Source: Harmothoe impar (lineage: Eukaryota > Annelida > Polychaeta > Phyllodocida > Polynoidae). From it: a DNA stretch of 64,000 nt. The stretch is from assembly GCA_947462335.1 (NCBI GenBank), contig OX381714.1, positions 17,518,618-17,582,617 on the forward strand, in the 5' to 3' direction. Position numbers and translations under genes: made by a program. The notes under the pieces were generated by a model, which had not been told where the DNA came from, did not search any database, and was given only the letters and a program-made list of their open reading frames with translations. Positions 30,970 through 42,480 of this stretch are shown piece after piece (within the stretch, counting starts at the first letter, position 1; each line of letters starts with the position of its first letter).

Positions 30970-33900
30970 TGGGGATGAGGTAGGGGGGGGGGTTCGATAA
31001 CATGTGATTGAGAGCGATTTTGGAGTATAGTGTGTTTGAAAATCATAAGTCTAAGCAATACACTGACAGCTGATGCAAGCCGAAACGTGCTCTCGTGCCC
31101 ACAGCTAGGTAATATGGTGGAAAATAAGCACTGAAAACAGAATGGGACCCACAAATGACCTACACAAGGGGAGTAATTCCTAGACAACACTGTTGGAACT
31201 TTCCATATCATGATGTGCAATGTCTACCATATTAGCCATATTGCCTCGGACAGGACGTGTCAATCTCTGGTCATAGGCCATCCAAATAGATAAGGCTCTT
31301 GGTGCTTAAGTTTAACTGACAAATACGACCAGGTTTTACAAAAACTAGAACTTTGTTGGAGCAGGCAGGGTTTGCTTCTCCATAATTGGTTTGTAATTGT
31401 GTTTCAGAAGTCTGGTGCCTGAGCTGTGTGTCACTAACTATCATTCATAGTGTTATTAGAATGTGTTTCTTTTCTCCATTTCTTCCCCTATCTGCACTAG
31501 CTGGCTGCCGGCATGCTCACCTATTTTTCTCCCCTGTTACCGCCTTTTATGCACCCTGCTTATTTGTTATCATAATGCATTAATGCAGCAGGTAACTCAC
31601 CAGTGTTGCTTTGAGGTTGATGCAATTAAATGACAAGCACTTTAAGGGCAGCATGATGTTAAAAAGTGGTGCTCATTTGTCATCATAACAGCATATTATG
31701 TCAATGGTACATCATCGCGTATTGATCTCATAGGATCGTGATGATGTACAGATCTAGTTTTCATGACTTACTCACCAGGGTTGTATATATGTGCATCATG
31801 ACTGTTAAAGGACATAGTGCATTAACGCCAGTAAAGATTTAAAGATGAAAATGTGTAAGGTATGGATCTCCATGATCCTCTATATTGTCATTAGAGAGCA
31901 GCTCAAACAGAGTAGCTCATCCACAACTACTCACCCTAATAACATACTCAGAGGGGAGAGTGTACACAGGGGAGCCATCGCCATGCTAATCACTATAGAC
32001 TCTGACAGGAGAGTGGACAGGTGGGAGGGGACTAGATCTTACTTTGGAACAACTCATGTTCAAAGGTTCAGTTAACTGAATAACTAGAAATACAAAGTTT
32101 AGTGGGTCATAACAGTGGTAACATATCAACCACAGAATACAGTTGCACCAGCAGATGATAGCTGGCCAGTCTTTGGTTTGCTCATTATCATGACTGGGGA
32201 CCAGTAGGTCATCAGTTGGCAGCGGTGGTGTGTTACCGCAGGAGTCTAGTGTAGCGGAAGGTCAGAAGCCAACCCAGTCTGCCTACAACCGGATAGTGAC
32301 ACTGTGTCTGCAGTATGTTTGTCCATGTGCCATGTATGTTGAGTGTTTATCTGCAATACACATGCTGTTCTACCACCATGTGCATGGAGAAAAATGTGAG
32401 TCATTGTTGACTGGAGCTCAAAGGTGGTAGCTTTGGTGACACTGACTATTTTCTGTTTGTGGAACACTCACTGGTTAGGTATACTCACACAAATGTATTT
32501 CATGTCATAGGAATTTATTTATTGTTAGTGTCAATTAGATGTTCCTAAACTGTTTGATACCCCAGCAGCAACAAAAAGCATCCATAAAATATTCTACTGA
32601 TTATATTTTAGCCATCTTGTTAATTTTAGCTATTGCACACATTATGTTTGCATCATTAATTACATTCCAGAAAATGAATGCTGTTGCTCCTTTTCTTTGT
32701 GGTGAGTACACAGCTTTGCGCCATTTGATAAACCAGCTTATCCCCTTACTAGCTAGCACATGCACACCTCTCCTTAAAATCTCTGCATGCAGCAAGAGCT
32801 AACTCAAACACATTATGGCAACAGGGTCATGGCAGACTGACACACAGACAGCCGTGACTGTCCTTTAGGGGTCAGCTCAAACAACAGAAGGTGGTGTTTG
32901 CACATGTCTAGATGCACATTTCCTGTCCACAATTACCTCCATGCAGGATCCAACCATCAGTTAAGCCTGCAGATGTGTAAACATTGGCTTTGGTAGCGTC
33001 ACACAGTTGGTTGCTGAAGAACACAGGATTCAAAGTATCAGCACTAACAAATCAACTCTTAAACAAACCCTTATAGAATCACTGTTCCAGGAATTATTTA
33101 CTGCATTTAGTTCACTGAGAGCACAGCATGGACTCCTGATAGAGCAAGGTATATTATACTGAAATCATAAATAGGGATTTATATCTCTTGAAGATCCTGG
33201 AGAACTAAGTCTAAACACCAGTAGCACTTAACTCTGATTCAACATCCACTGTGCACAATTTTATGATGTTATACAACTCTTGTAAGGATAATTAATGCTG
33301 ATCGTGCAACTAGACTCACATCCATGTTGCACACTCATGTTGCACATTTCAGAACTCCACTTCAGAATTCATGGCAGTGAATCCTGATGTATAATTGGTC
33401 TGAAGTAGGCATTGTAAAATGGCTGAAATCATGTTCTGGTAATCTATGCCACAAATGTGTCAAGTGAAGGAATTTGTACATCGAATAATCCATGATCATT
33501 GGATTGGCTTAGCCCATGCCTGCCTGTTTATCTTTAGTTTAAAGTCCCAGGTGCACTAACTGGCACTGGGAGGTGCAACTGAGCCCCCTGTAGGATCATG
33601 GTCCGCAGGGCATCATTCATCGACTTCAACCCTAGTGGCTTCAAACGTAGAGCTTGCTATCTAGTTGCTGCTCCCTACAAATTGGCCAATGTAAACCAAG
33701 GGAGGCTTATCTTCATTTTCTCTGACTTACTTTCTTTCTTTCATTCTTTCTTTCTCTTTTTCCTCCCTCCTTTTCTGTTTTGAAACAACATTTGATATTG
33801 AGTAAACCTCTTACCTTCGAAGTTGTATTTAAACTGCAATCTTCCCCTACATATTCTTATAGGTTTAAGTATTACATTGCTTTAGTTAATTATTTGCTTT

Positions 33901-35020
33901 GTCTGAATGTGTGCAGTAGATTAGTAAACCCACACTGCAAGGCAAAAACAGCGAAAGCTCTGAGATGCCCTGATGGATCCTGGGCACCATTCATCATCTT
34001 CACCTAGAAGGTCTTTCTAAGCTCCCGTTCCCGGTCACCTGACCTAATGAGAGAGGGGTCCATAAGGTAACCCTGCCATCTTGGAACTGGGGCTACTGCT
34101 GGGGCGGGCTTGAGTCTCTGGTCAATCATAGAGATTTATACTGTGGAGATTTCCACAAAAAGAGATGAAGATAATCATGTGGAACACAACAGTGAAAACA
34201 ATTATGAGGTCAGAGACATAATGCATTTCATTAGCATTAGGAATTGCTGGAATGGTGGGCAGCTGGATAAGATACATATATAATATGTTCGAGTCTGGCT
34301 AGTATGGCCGTACATTATGGGTGAAAAATAGCAGTGCAGAAGTAAATCTAAACAAAATGGTGCTGCTCCTCCTCAGTCTTTTAAATCACCCAGCAGCATC
34401 ACCTAGTTATTTAAATAGACTCCCTTTTAGTCTATAGACACACTCTCCTACAGCCCCAAACCATCCATCATGCTTCTTGATCCTACTTAGTGTTTTTTTC
34501 TGTGACTTTAATCTCCTCCCTCTTTGCTAATCATCCATGCCTTTAAAATGCTTTTAAAATACCTCATGTCAGGAGGTCTGTGAATAGCTGCGCAGCATAT
34601 TCCTCTCAGATCAAAAAGTCTTGTCCACCTGGGCCCTCTCGGCCTCCCTCATTCCAGACAATATACCGGAGTGATGGCTTAGCTTTATGCTTTTGTTGTT
34701 GCTTAGTCCTGCTCACATTAAACGATCAAACTTGGAAAACAATGCCATCCTTTACATCGTTTTTTCTGATCTATTGCAAAGGATATTGTGTGAGTGGCGC
34801 TGTAACAGTCTGGAGAGACGCCAGTCTCAGAAGATGTTCAGGTTGATAAATCAAGTACAATAAGCTAATATCTTAGCCTATTATTATAAGTGCAAGGTTG
34901 TTGTTTTTTGACACAGAATCATCAATATAATGTACATTCAGATTATTCATGTACATTCAGATTATTCTAAACATAGCTGAGATCAAAATATCTGGAGACA
35001 ATTTGAACATATATAGAATG
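30970..35020. other. No gene recognised; scattered decayed repeats
   Basis: About 31560-31830 has 'taatgcagcaggtaactcacc' and 'gcatgatg' motifs of the CCCTTTAAGG family without clear ends. Elsewhere, including 33.6-34.0 kb where a short Met-initiated frame begins, I find no conserved domain or splice-consistent exon. Confidence 0.35.
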
Positions 35021-35023
35021 GTC

Positions 35024-35341
35024 ATAAGGAATGGGTGGTTAAGTCTCAGTTGTTACAATGACACTTAATCTTCATAATATGTCAGCATAAATCAGAAGAA
35101 CTGGTTTCTACATTCAACCATCAGGTAGCCCGTGTCTTAGTACAAGGTTGTACGGCTTATGTGGAACCCCAGTCACTGTTGGAGATTCCCTATTGAATCA
35201 TCCTACTCCCCATTGGTCCAGGCTCCAATACAGCGACACTGAGAACTACAAAACACAGCATTATGTTATGCCCTTTGTGCTGGGCATTTTGGGTGCTGAT
35301 GGTAAAGCTGATTGTAACAACTGAGACTCTACATTCCTTAT
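35024..35341. mobile_element. 318-bp foldback element (AGTCTCAGTTGTTACAAT ends)
   Basis: The outer ATAAGGAATG and inner AGTCTCAGTTGTTACAAT are found inverted at the right end. No coding frame. The outer flanks do not show a clear duplication. Confidence 0.6.
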
Positions 35342-36920
35342 AAAGTGTGCTGCAGGTTCATATGGTCATCTTTCAGAACACTTCTCGTCTAGAGATTAGG
35401 ACAGGGCAAGGCGATAACAACACACGGAATCCCCTCTAATCCCCAACTGATTATCAGCTCATCAACTCCCTTTTTATCACAGCAGAGGTAAGGATACCGT
35501 TAGTATGTAGTACCTGGGGATTCGGTCTCTGTCCTGAGACTGTGCTTTGTATGATGGATCCCTGCATCCCCATACTCAAACATCTGTAATCTTGTCCATC
35601 GCATGGTTAGATTTGAATATCTCCTATGTGAATCTCCTACTTCTACTTGCCCTTCCCACCTACAATTTCTTGTAAAGATGCCATCTCTTCTGTTGGGAAG
35701 TCCTATCAATGTGATGGTTGCTGCACTAAAACTTTTCAGTTCCCCACTGGTGTCACCTGCCAAGAAAGGACCAGGACAGTAATAGGTGTCCTTCTGTACA
35801 ATGATTTGTGACGACATATTACAAAGACAGATTGCCACTGTCAGAACTGCCAGCCTGGAAGTTTTAATGAGGGTTTGTGGCTCTCTAGAGGGTCGGGTAG
35901 GCTGTCAGAGTAACATTGTATATACTTCAAAGGGTTTTATGATACCTGAGCTAGTATTACTCATGGTATTCTGCTCTCACCATCCCTCATATGCATACAA
36001 TAGTTCCACTGTACTGGAATCTGAGATAATACCGCTGTGTAGCTTGGGGCTGTATTACTGATTAAGTTCTGTCGTAGGCCATTTTGAAATGTCACAGATG
36101 CTTGGGTGCAGCACTGGTGAGTATGTCATCAGTCTTAACATAGAATTCCTAAGAAATCTAATGCATGAATGATTCTGTTTATAAGCAAAGCTATGTCCAT
36201 TTTTTGAAGAACTCACGCATCCACATTTTCTTTCCTTATCTGCAGTCAAGGAATATTCTAACAACATATCCACACACAATATTTTCGTGGGATATCATTC
36301 TTATAATTTTATGATAAAAAGAAAACAGATTTCGTTTTGAAAAGGTGTCCAAGAGGCAGTCATCCTTTCTCACGACCTATGTTACCTATCAACACAGCAG
36401 AGTTCCACATACATCTCAATTCAAGCCGTGGTCTTCTCTCAATGCTCCTTGATAAAAAGACATAAGATGAGAGGATATACTGTGTGCCCTCAGAAGGTGA
36501 ACTACACAAAGCTGCTGATGATACTTGGTCATAAGCTTTTTCATAGAAATACTTGCATAAACTTTCTATATATGTCCACAAGGGACTGGCAGTACAGTGC
36601 ATACAGTAAGACTAGAGTCATGATTTATTCTAAGTGTTTTGGATACAAAGCTACAACAAGATGATTACAGACTACCGTAAACACTCTCTCATTAGCCGAC
36701 TTCCCTTCTAATATTATGCAGACCTTTATCATTTTTCATCAGCCAACCTTTAAGGAATATGAACAGCTTTTACTATAAATACAGGGATAAAGGACAACTT
36801 CGCTTTATAATCCTAGCCTCCTCCGCCCCTCTAATCTTGAGAAGATGTTGTAGGTTCCACATTCCAAAAGGGTAGTCGGCTTATCAGAGTTGTACGGTGC
36901 CTGTACATAAAACATTGCTT
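35342..36920. other. No gene recognised
   Basis: Open frames of about 110 codons exist (for example minus strand 35500-35838) but have no recognisable motif. I treat them as chance. Confidence 0.35.
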
Positions 36921-36923
36921 CAC

Positions 36924-36987
36924 AGTGCCCCCTGTGGCTATGAGTGTAGCTCAGAAGATCATTATTCAACCACCAGGGGGGCAAAAG
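36924..36987. promoter_or_regulatory. Pair of divergent CTCF-like motifs
   Basis: AGTGCCCCCTGTGG (36924-36937, minus-strand CCACAGGGGGCACT) and CCACCAGGGGGGCAAAAG (36970-36987, plus) match the CTCF core (CCASYAGRKGGC), the second with one extra G. They point away from each other, 32 bp apart, in the stretch between the duplicated copies. Confidence 0.4.
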
Positions 36988-36999
36988 TGATACTTTTCA

Positions 37000-38880
37000 T
37001 AGCGTAAGTAAGTGTTACAAAAGAATTTCATTTTTTACTCTTTTATTTTTTTCCCTAAAACAATAGCATCCTACTTGAAAGGTGGTGTTGGAAAATAGAC
37101 TAAATATTTGCTAGTATTATCGTAAACTGTTAGATATTAACCTATATTACTAAAAATCGTTAAGCATTAGCATAAATTCGCTATGAGTGTAAATATTGTT
37201 TTGTAATAGCCCCCAGGGAGGAACATGTGATGCACAGCCTATTGAGCACCACAGACATACTTCTGTGGTACAGCATTGTTCAATGAAACTGGACTTGTAG
37301 TATATGGCACTCACCTTCCATGCAACAGATCAACACGCCATACTTGACCTGAAGCCAATAGATGGGTTAATACAAATGATTCCCAGGGATGGCAACACGG
37401 GCATAATGTAAGGAGTGGCAATAGTAGAGAATGAGGAAAAACATGATTTTAGTATGGTCTTCATAATCCTATGCATAACTCCAAAATATGTCATGAATCA
37501 TGGACACATTATTAATGTCATAATTATGGGGAGAACATTTAGTTCAGAATCTTCATCGAAACGACCATAGGGGCTAATGCTAGATCATGGCTCACACCTT
37601 CTACTTGTAGCAAATGCCTATCATCCATCACCTCAGAGACATGTGTATCAATCATCTGGGTGTGATAAATAACTGCATCCTATATACCCTGCTGGCTTCC
37701 TTTGGAGTCCTAATGCACTGACAAGTTTAGTCCAGTGAATGAACACTTCAGGGTCAACAAAATTGCTTCGTTAGCTTTTTCAATGGTTTTCACAGGTCTC
37801 TTTGATACAGTCATGCACATTTCAGAAAAAATAAGTTTACGGGAATCCTCCTTGGGGAAATGCCTGAAATCCAACATGGCCGCCTCTGTACTCCCTCTTA
37901 ATGTTAAACAGCCATATTCTTGCTTCTTATTGAGATATTCACTATTATCATACACCAATTGACTGACCGCCCGTTAGGCCCGATTCTGACCGTTTCTGAC
38001 CCCCCTGAATAACCTGAATTTTGACCCATTATTTTTTCAGCAGTGTGCTACATCCGTATACAAAGCAGGCCTACTATGTGGTTAGATTGAAAAATGTCTC
38101 CTACCCCCTCCTACATAGCCCCAAACTTTTTCCAGAAAAGAACACAGGCCCGATTCTGAAGGGATTTTCAGAATTCCTTGGGTCCAATTTAGGGGGGGTA
38201 GGTATGATTATAATTAACCTCAGGACCATGGGAAACTGTGTTGCTAGGCAGATAAATAATTAGAGCAGTAATTGCAATATTAGCAAAAAAACCACAATAG
38301 AACCTTTAAATTCCTTGAGTCCAATTTAGGTGGGGGGGTGTAGGCGGTGTTAAATTAGTATTCTAAGCCATATCTAGGTCACAAGAGATGAAATTCTGAT
38401 ATTTTGGTGGCCATCTTGGATTTTGGTGGCATCCTTAGATTGTTCACAACTTTTTTTTACATGCGCCATATCTGAAAAGCCCATGATCAGAGCTTTCCAG
38501 TGGTATATGGCTTACTTTAGTCTTTTTTGCTGCTGGGTGTCACCAGAAATAATGCTCCTAGCTCTTCAATGCTGCAGTACTATAAGGTATATAGTAAGAA
38601 TTACATATTAGAACTTATGTTCATGATGTATTATATTATCATTAACCATGATAAACTAGCATATCTCACCTTCCTATTGAGCTGCAGGGTGGCTGTGCTT
38701 TACACTTGTGATCAGAGATACATCACCAGAAAGCCTTGTAAGTAGGACAGTGCATGAGGCTATTATTAGAATTGACCTAGTTTGGTATCTTAGAACAAAT
38801 GCCAATATCTAAAAAGAAAGAAGGGGATTGAGGTGTGCCTACCAGAGGCATTCAGTGTGGTGCATAGTGTAACGGGAACG
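37000..38880. other. No gene recognised
   Basis: Only a short direct repeat stands out ('ccttgrgtccaatttagg' near 38176 and 38318). AT-rich otherwise. Confidence 0.4.
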
Positions 38881-38899
38881 GGCCTGGGGCAAGGCGGGA

Positions 38900-38940
38900 A
38901 AACCGCCAGTCTCGCGAGCACGCGAGATCCCGCGAGGCAG
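38900..38940. promoter_or_regulatory. CGCG-rich cluster with TCTCGCGAG
   Basis: TCTCGCGAG followed by two further CGCGAG units within 30 bp. TCTCGCGAGA-type palindromes occur in animal CpG promoters. The surroundings are AT-rich and no exon follows, so this is only a candidate. Confidence 0.25.
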
Positions 38941-39083
38941 CGTCCTAAACGAGGAGACAAACTGAACTAAAATACCTGGAAGCTGGACCCCAACTGTGGC
39001 ACCTTCTTTTAGGCTGTGTTCAACTCCCCTATTTCACTACATCAACATATTTATAGCAAGGAATATCAGGTAGGGTGTGCTTG

Positions 39084-39515
39084 TCATTGTGATGTAATAT
39101 TTGTGTACCTGTTTGTGGAAATAATATAGTATTTTGATCTGGAAGTCAGTCAGTTGTGAGTTGTCATTTCCTATCAGTGATGTGGACATTGGGCAAGGCC
39201 CACCCATATTTTTATAGCTCTAGACCCTCATTGTGATGTAATATTTGTGTACCTGTTTGTGGAAATAATATAGTATTTTGATCTGGAAGTCAGCCAGTTG
39301 TGAGTTGTCATTTCCTATCAGTGATGTGGACATTGGGCAAGGCCCACCCATATTTTTATAGCTCTAGACCCTCATTGTGATGTAATATTTGTGTACCTGT
39401 TTGTGGAAATAATATAGTATTTTGATCTGGAAGTCAGTCAGTTGTGAGTTGTCATTTCCTATCAGTGACGTGGACATTGGGCAAGGCCCACCCATATTTT
39501 TATAGCTGTAGACCC
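39084..39515. repeat. Three tandem copies of a 144-bp unit
   Basis: Units start at 39084, 39228 and 39372 and differ by only a few bases. Each ends with 'cccacccatatttttatagct'. No gene overlaps. Confidence 0.95.
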
Positions 39516-40005
39516 TCTCATTCCCTCCCTCTGGCCTCCTATCACAATAGTGCAGTGTATAGCATGCCTGTGAGGAGATACTATAGGTCCTAGAGTCACT
39601 TTAGGAATGGCCATTTTTAGGCGGGTTCCCCAAGGACGATTTTTGTGAACTTTTTTTTATGAGAAGTAGACATATCAGAGTGTCCATTACAACAACAAAA
39701 TTGCATGTAGCAATTTTGTTGATCCTAGCTTATTTCTCTTCATTCACTGGGCTAAGTTCCCAACCGCTCAGGTTTAATGTGGGGTGCAGAGGATTGATAA
39801 GTGGATACAGCGACCTTCATACAAATGTGATTTGTGATTCTGTCCCATGAAATAACTATATGGCCCCAAATTACATTAGTGAACGCTGGTTTATAACCTA
39901 TAGACAAATGGTTTATATTCCAGCTTGGTTGGGGCTTGAGATGAGTAAACAGTTAGGTAACACAATAACCTGCACTGCACAATTTTGCAGGTCTCATTGA
40001 ATTCA
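39516..40005. other. No gene recognised
   Basis: Nothing recognisable apart from short frames without context. Confidence 0.4.
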
Positions 40006-40045
40006 AATTCAGCATATGTCTAATTTATTAGACATATGTTGAATT
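40006..40045. repeat. 40-bp near-perfect hairpin
   Basis: AATTCAGCATATGTCTAAT is followed almost immediately by its complement, with a single mismatch in the arms. It can extrude as a cruciform. Function unknown. Confidence 0.8.
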
Positions 40046-40770
40046 GACGATTTTAGGAACCAACAGCACCCCATATATAAGTGCAGAGTGTAACGGGTAA
40101 GGCCAATTGCGCTGGAGATTTGGCCAATCAGGAGAAAGGATACATTATTAGATTTATGTGACAGACTCTGTGATTGGTTATTCAGAAGCTGCTGCTTGTC
40201 TAATATTGCTTGTTTACCTGCAGAATTAAGGTCACAACCTCTGCCTTGCCCTTGACCCATCATACCATCAAATGTAATTAAGAAATTCATTATAGATGCC
40301 CTCCCTGCTGTATGTAATGCTGACTGGTAAACAGTGCTGGATGCAAAGAACCAGATGTATAACTATGGGATTGAGGCACCAAATAAGCTCTGATGTGGAA
40401 GGGATTGGAAGTAAAGGTGCCTTCTTATCTGCTTATAGCATCCTGCATCCCTCCTCATAAACCCTCACCATAGCTACATCAGTGTAGGCAGACTTTGGAA
40501 GAGGCTCCTACTACTATGCAGTCATCTGATTAGGATATCACGTCTCATTTATCTCTGTTGGTGATATCTGGGCTTAAGTAAATTAAGTTGGGTTTGTGGG
40601 AGATATTTATCACTGTACAAATTACCCGTCATAGATCTGGGTTTTATGACTTGCTTATCACTGCTCTTCCATCTGATCTCTAATATGCCTAGGCTATTTT
40701 GTCCCTGTACACAGATGAGCTAACAGCCCCGGCAGCGGCCCGTGATATCTAGTGGTTATCACAGGTTGGT
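40046..40770. other. No gene recognised
   Basis: No domain, repeat or RNA structure recognised. Confidence 0.4.
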
Positions 40771-41005
40771 CATAGGGATATTGGTCAGGCGTGGCCAAGT
40801 GCTATTCAAGAATGACTGAGGCAAAACAACATATGACTAATAGCTACTAATGCCTTACTCAAAAGGACTTAAAATAGGGGGATTTGGTCAATACTGACCA
40901 ACCTGATAGTGTTAACTGGTTTGTCGTATAGGGATCCAAAACATGACTAACTAAGGTTAGGCTAGGTACTAATGACTCGTTTGTCGTACAGGGAGCCAAG
41001 GAATA
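40770..41005. mobile_element. 'GGTTAGTCAGT' family, decayed member 3
   Basis: It shares 'ggttggtcatagggatatt', repeated 'tgacca' and 'catgactaactaaggtta' with the members at 11.2 and 21.9 kb. The termini are lost. Confidence 0.4.
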
Positions 41006-41699
41006 TTGGTGTATGTATCGTGTTTTTGGTTATTCATCAGTTTTAAACATTTCAAAATTATTTTCTCCTATGTATAAACTCCTTAGACGGGTACCATTAT
41101 TGGGGATGTCATTCTTATGAATTATGTCATCTGACACATGCCATAAATAGTCAGCTTTCTATGGTTATTTCCTGTGGCCCTAAAACATCTTAAGCATGCA
41201 TTTTAGTCATGATCTCGATTTAACTTGATGTTGACTTCAGGATATCTGTTATGTGTAGTATGATGAATCTCTATAGACCGTGAGCCCATTTGATCTTCTA
41301 TAGTGGATCAGTACCAATCAAAGGTATTAAACCAGACAACTTTTTTTGGCTTGATATCTGTCTATAGATCCCAAATAACTTTGCTTGACATGTCAGTCAC
41401 CCAGCTTAGCTTCAGAATCTTGTAAAATCTTTAGAAAAATGGAATATATTCACAATATGCCACCGCCACAACTGGCAGCACTGTAGTCCTATGTCTTAGC
41501 ATAGGTCCCAGCTGATGAGCTGATGATTTGTCCACTAGGTGGTAGCACCTCTCAGGGATATGGCTATGCCAACTTCTTGGTTAGGCAATGAATGTGAACA
41601 TACCAGGCCTTTTTACTAATATAATGGTAATAGATTGAACATTATTTATCACCATATTTCCAATGAAACCCACCAAGATCACTGGGTGCTATCTTGTGC

Positions 41700-42480
41700 T
41701 TGTTTTACCTGATCTCTGGGAGTAGCTGAAAGAGAGACTTAGTGACTCACACAGGAGAAAAAGCACACAAATGTTCTCAATGTTGTAAACAATTTACAAT
41801 GGCAGGTAGCTTAACCCTTTAAGGACAGTATGTTTCTAAAAGATGGAATTGTTGTCATGATGCATGAATGCAGCCCTGAAGAGTAACTTGCCAGTGCTGC
41901 ACTGATGCATCCTGTTGGCCCTTTGGGACTGTCCCAACCCTGTATTGTCGGGATGATGCTTGACTGCAGCACTGGCGAGTTACTTGCATGCATCATGGCA
42001 AGCAGGGCTATGATACACTAAGGCATCATATAGTCCTTAAAGCAACACATGATAACACACAGGAGAGAAACCCCATACATGTTCTCAATGTGGTAAAGCG
42101 TCTACATGGGCAAGTAGCTTAAAGAAACACAGGAGGTCATACACAGAAGGAAAAACTCACACATGTTATCAATGTTATAAACAAATACAATGGCAGGTAG
42201 CTTAAAGCAACAAACAATGACACAAACAGGAGAGAAACATCAGAAATGTTCTCAATGTGGTAAACAGTTTATAAAGGCAAGCCACCTAGAGACAACAATA
42301 TGCCCCACAGAGGAGAAAAGCCTCACGTGTGTTCTCAATGCTCTCAACTCTTTATATCTAGCTTAAAGACATGCATGATAACCCACCCAGCCGAAAAACC
42401 TCACACAGGCTAATATGTCCATTGTGATCATGGGAGGCTCTTAACAAAGTTATTCTATACCCATTTGCTTTCATCAGGTG
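41700..42480 (+). pseudogene. C2H2 zinc-finger gene remnant
   Basis: At least four Krueppel-type fingers are recognisable on the plus strand. Linkers read HTGEK (near 41748 and 42059) and QTGEK (near 42216). The finger bodies carry CSQC, with a Lys-x-Phe core in some and a final His. Stop codons and lost Cys/His residues occur in several fingers, and a 222-bp TTAA-flanked element interrupts the second. Transcriptional repressors of this type are DNA-binding nuclear proteins, but this copy cannot encode one. The N-terminal region was not found. Confidence 0.8.
41811..42040. mobile_element. 222-bp TTAA-flanked MITE inserted in the zinc-finger remnant
   Basis: The element (41815-42036) starts CCCTTTAAGGACAGTATG and ends CATATAGTCC, with TTAA on both sides. 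The neighbouring finger at about 42190 has the uninterrupted 'gtagcttaaagcaac', so the empty site is visible. TTAA targeting and CCC ends resemble piggyBac-derived MITEs. It contains repeated GCATGATGC/GCACTGGCGAGT modules and is the best-preserved member of the commonest repeat in this window. Confidence 0.75.

Noticed and set aside
35500..35838. 112-codon minus-strand frame
   Set aside because: No recognisable domain or conserved boundary. Consistent with chance.
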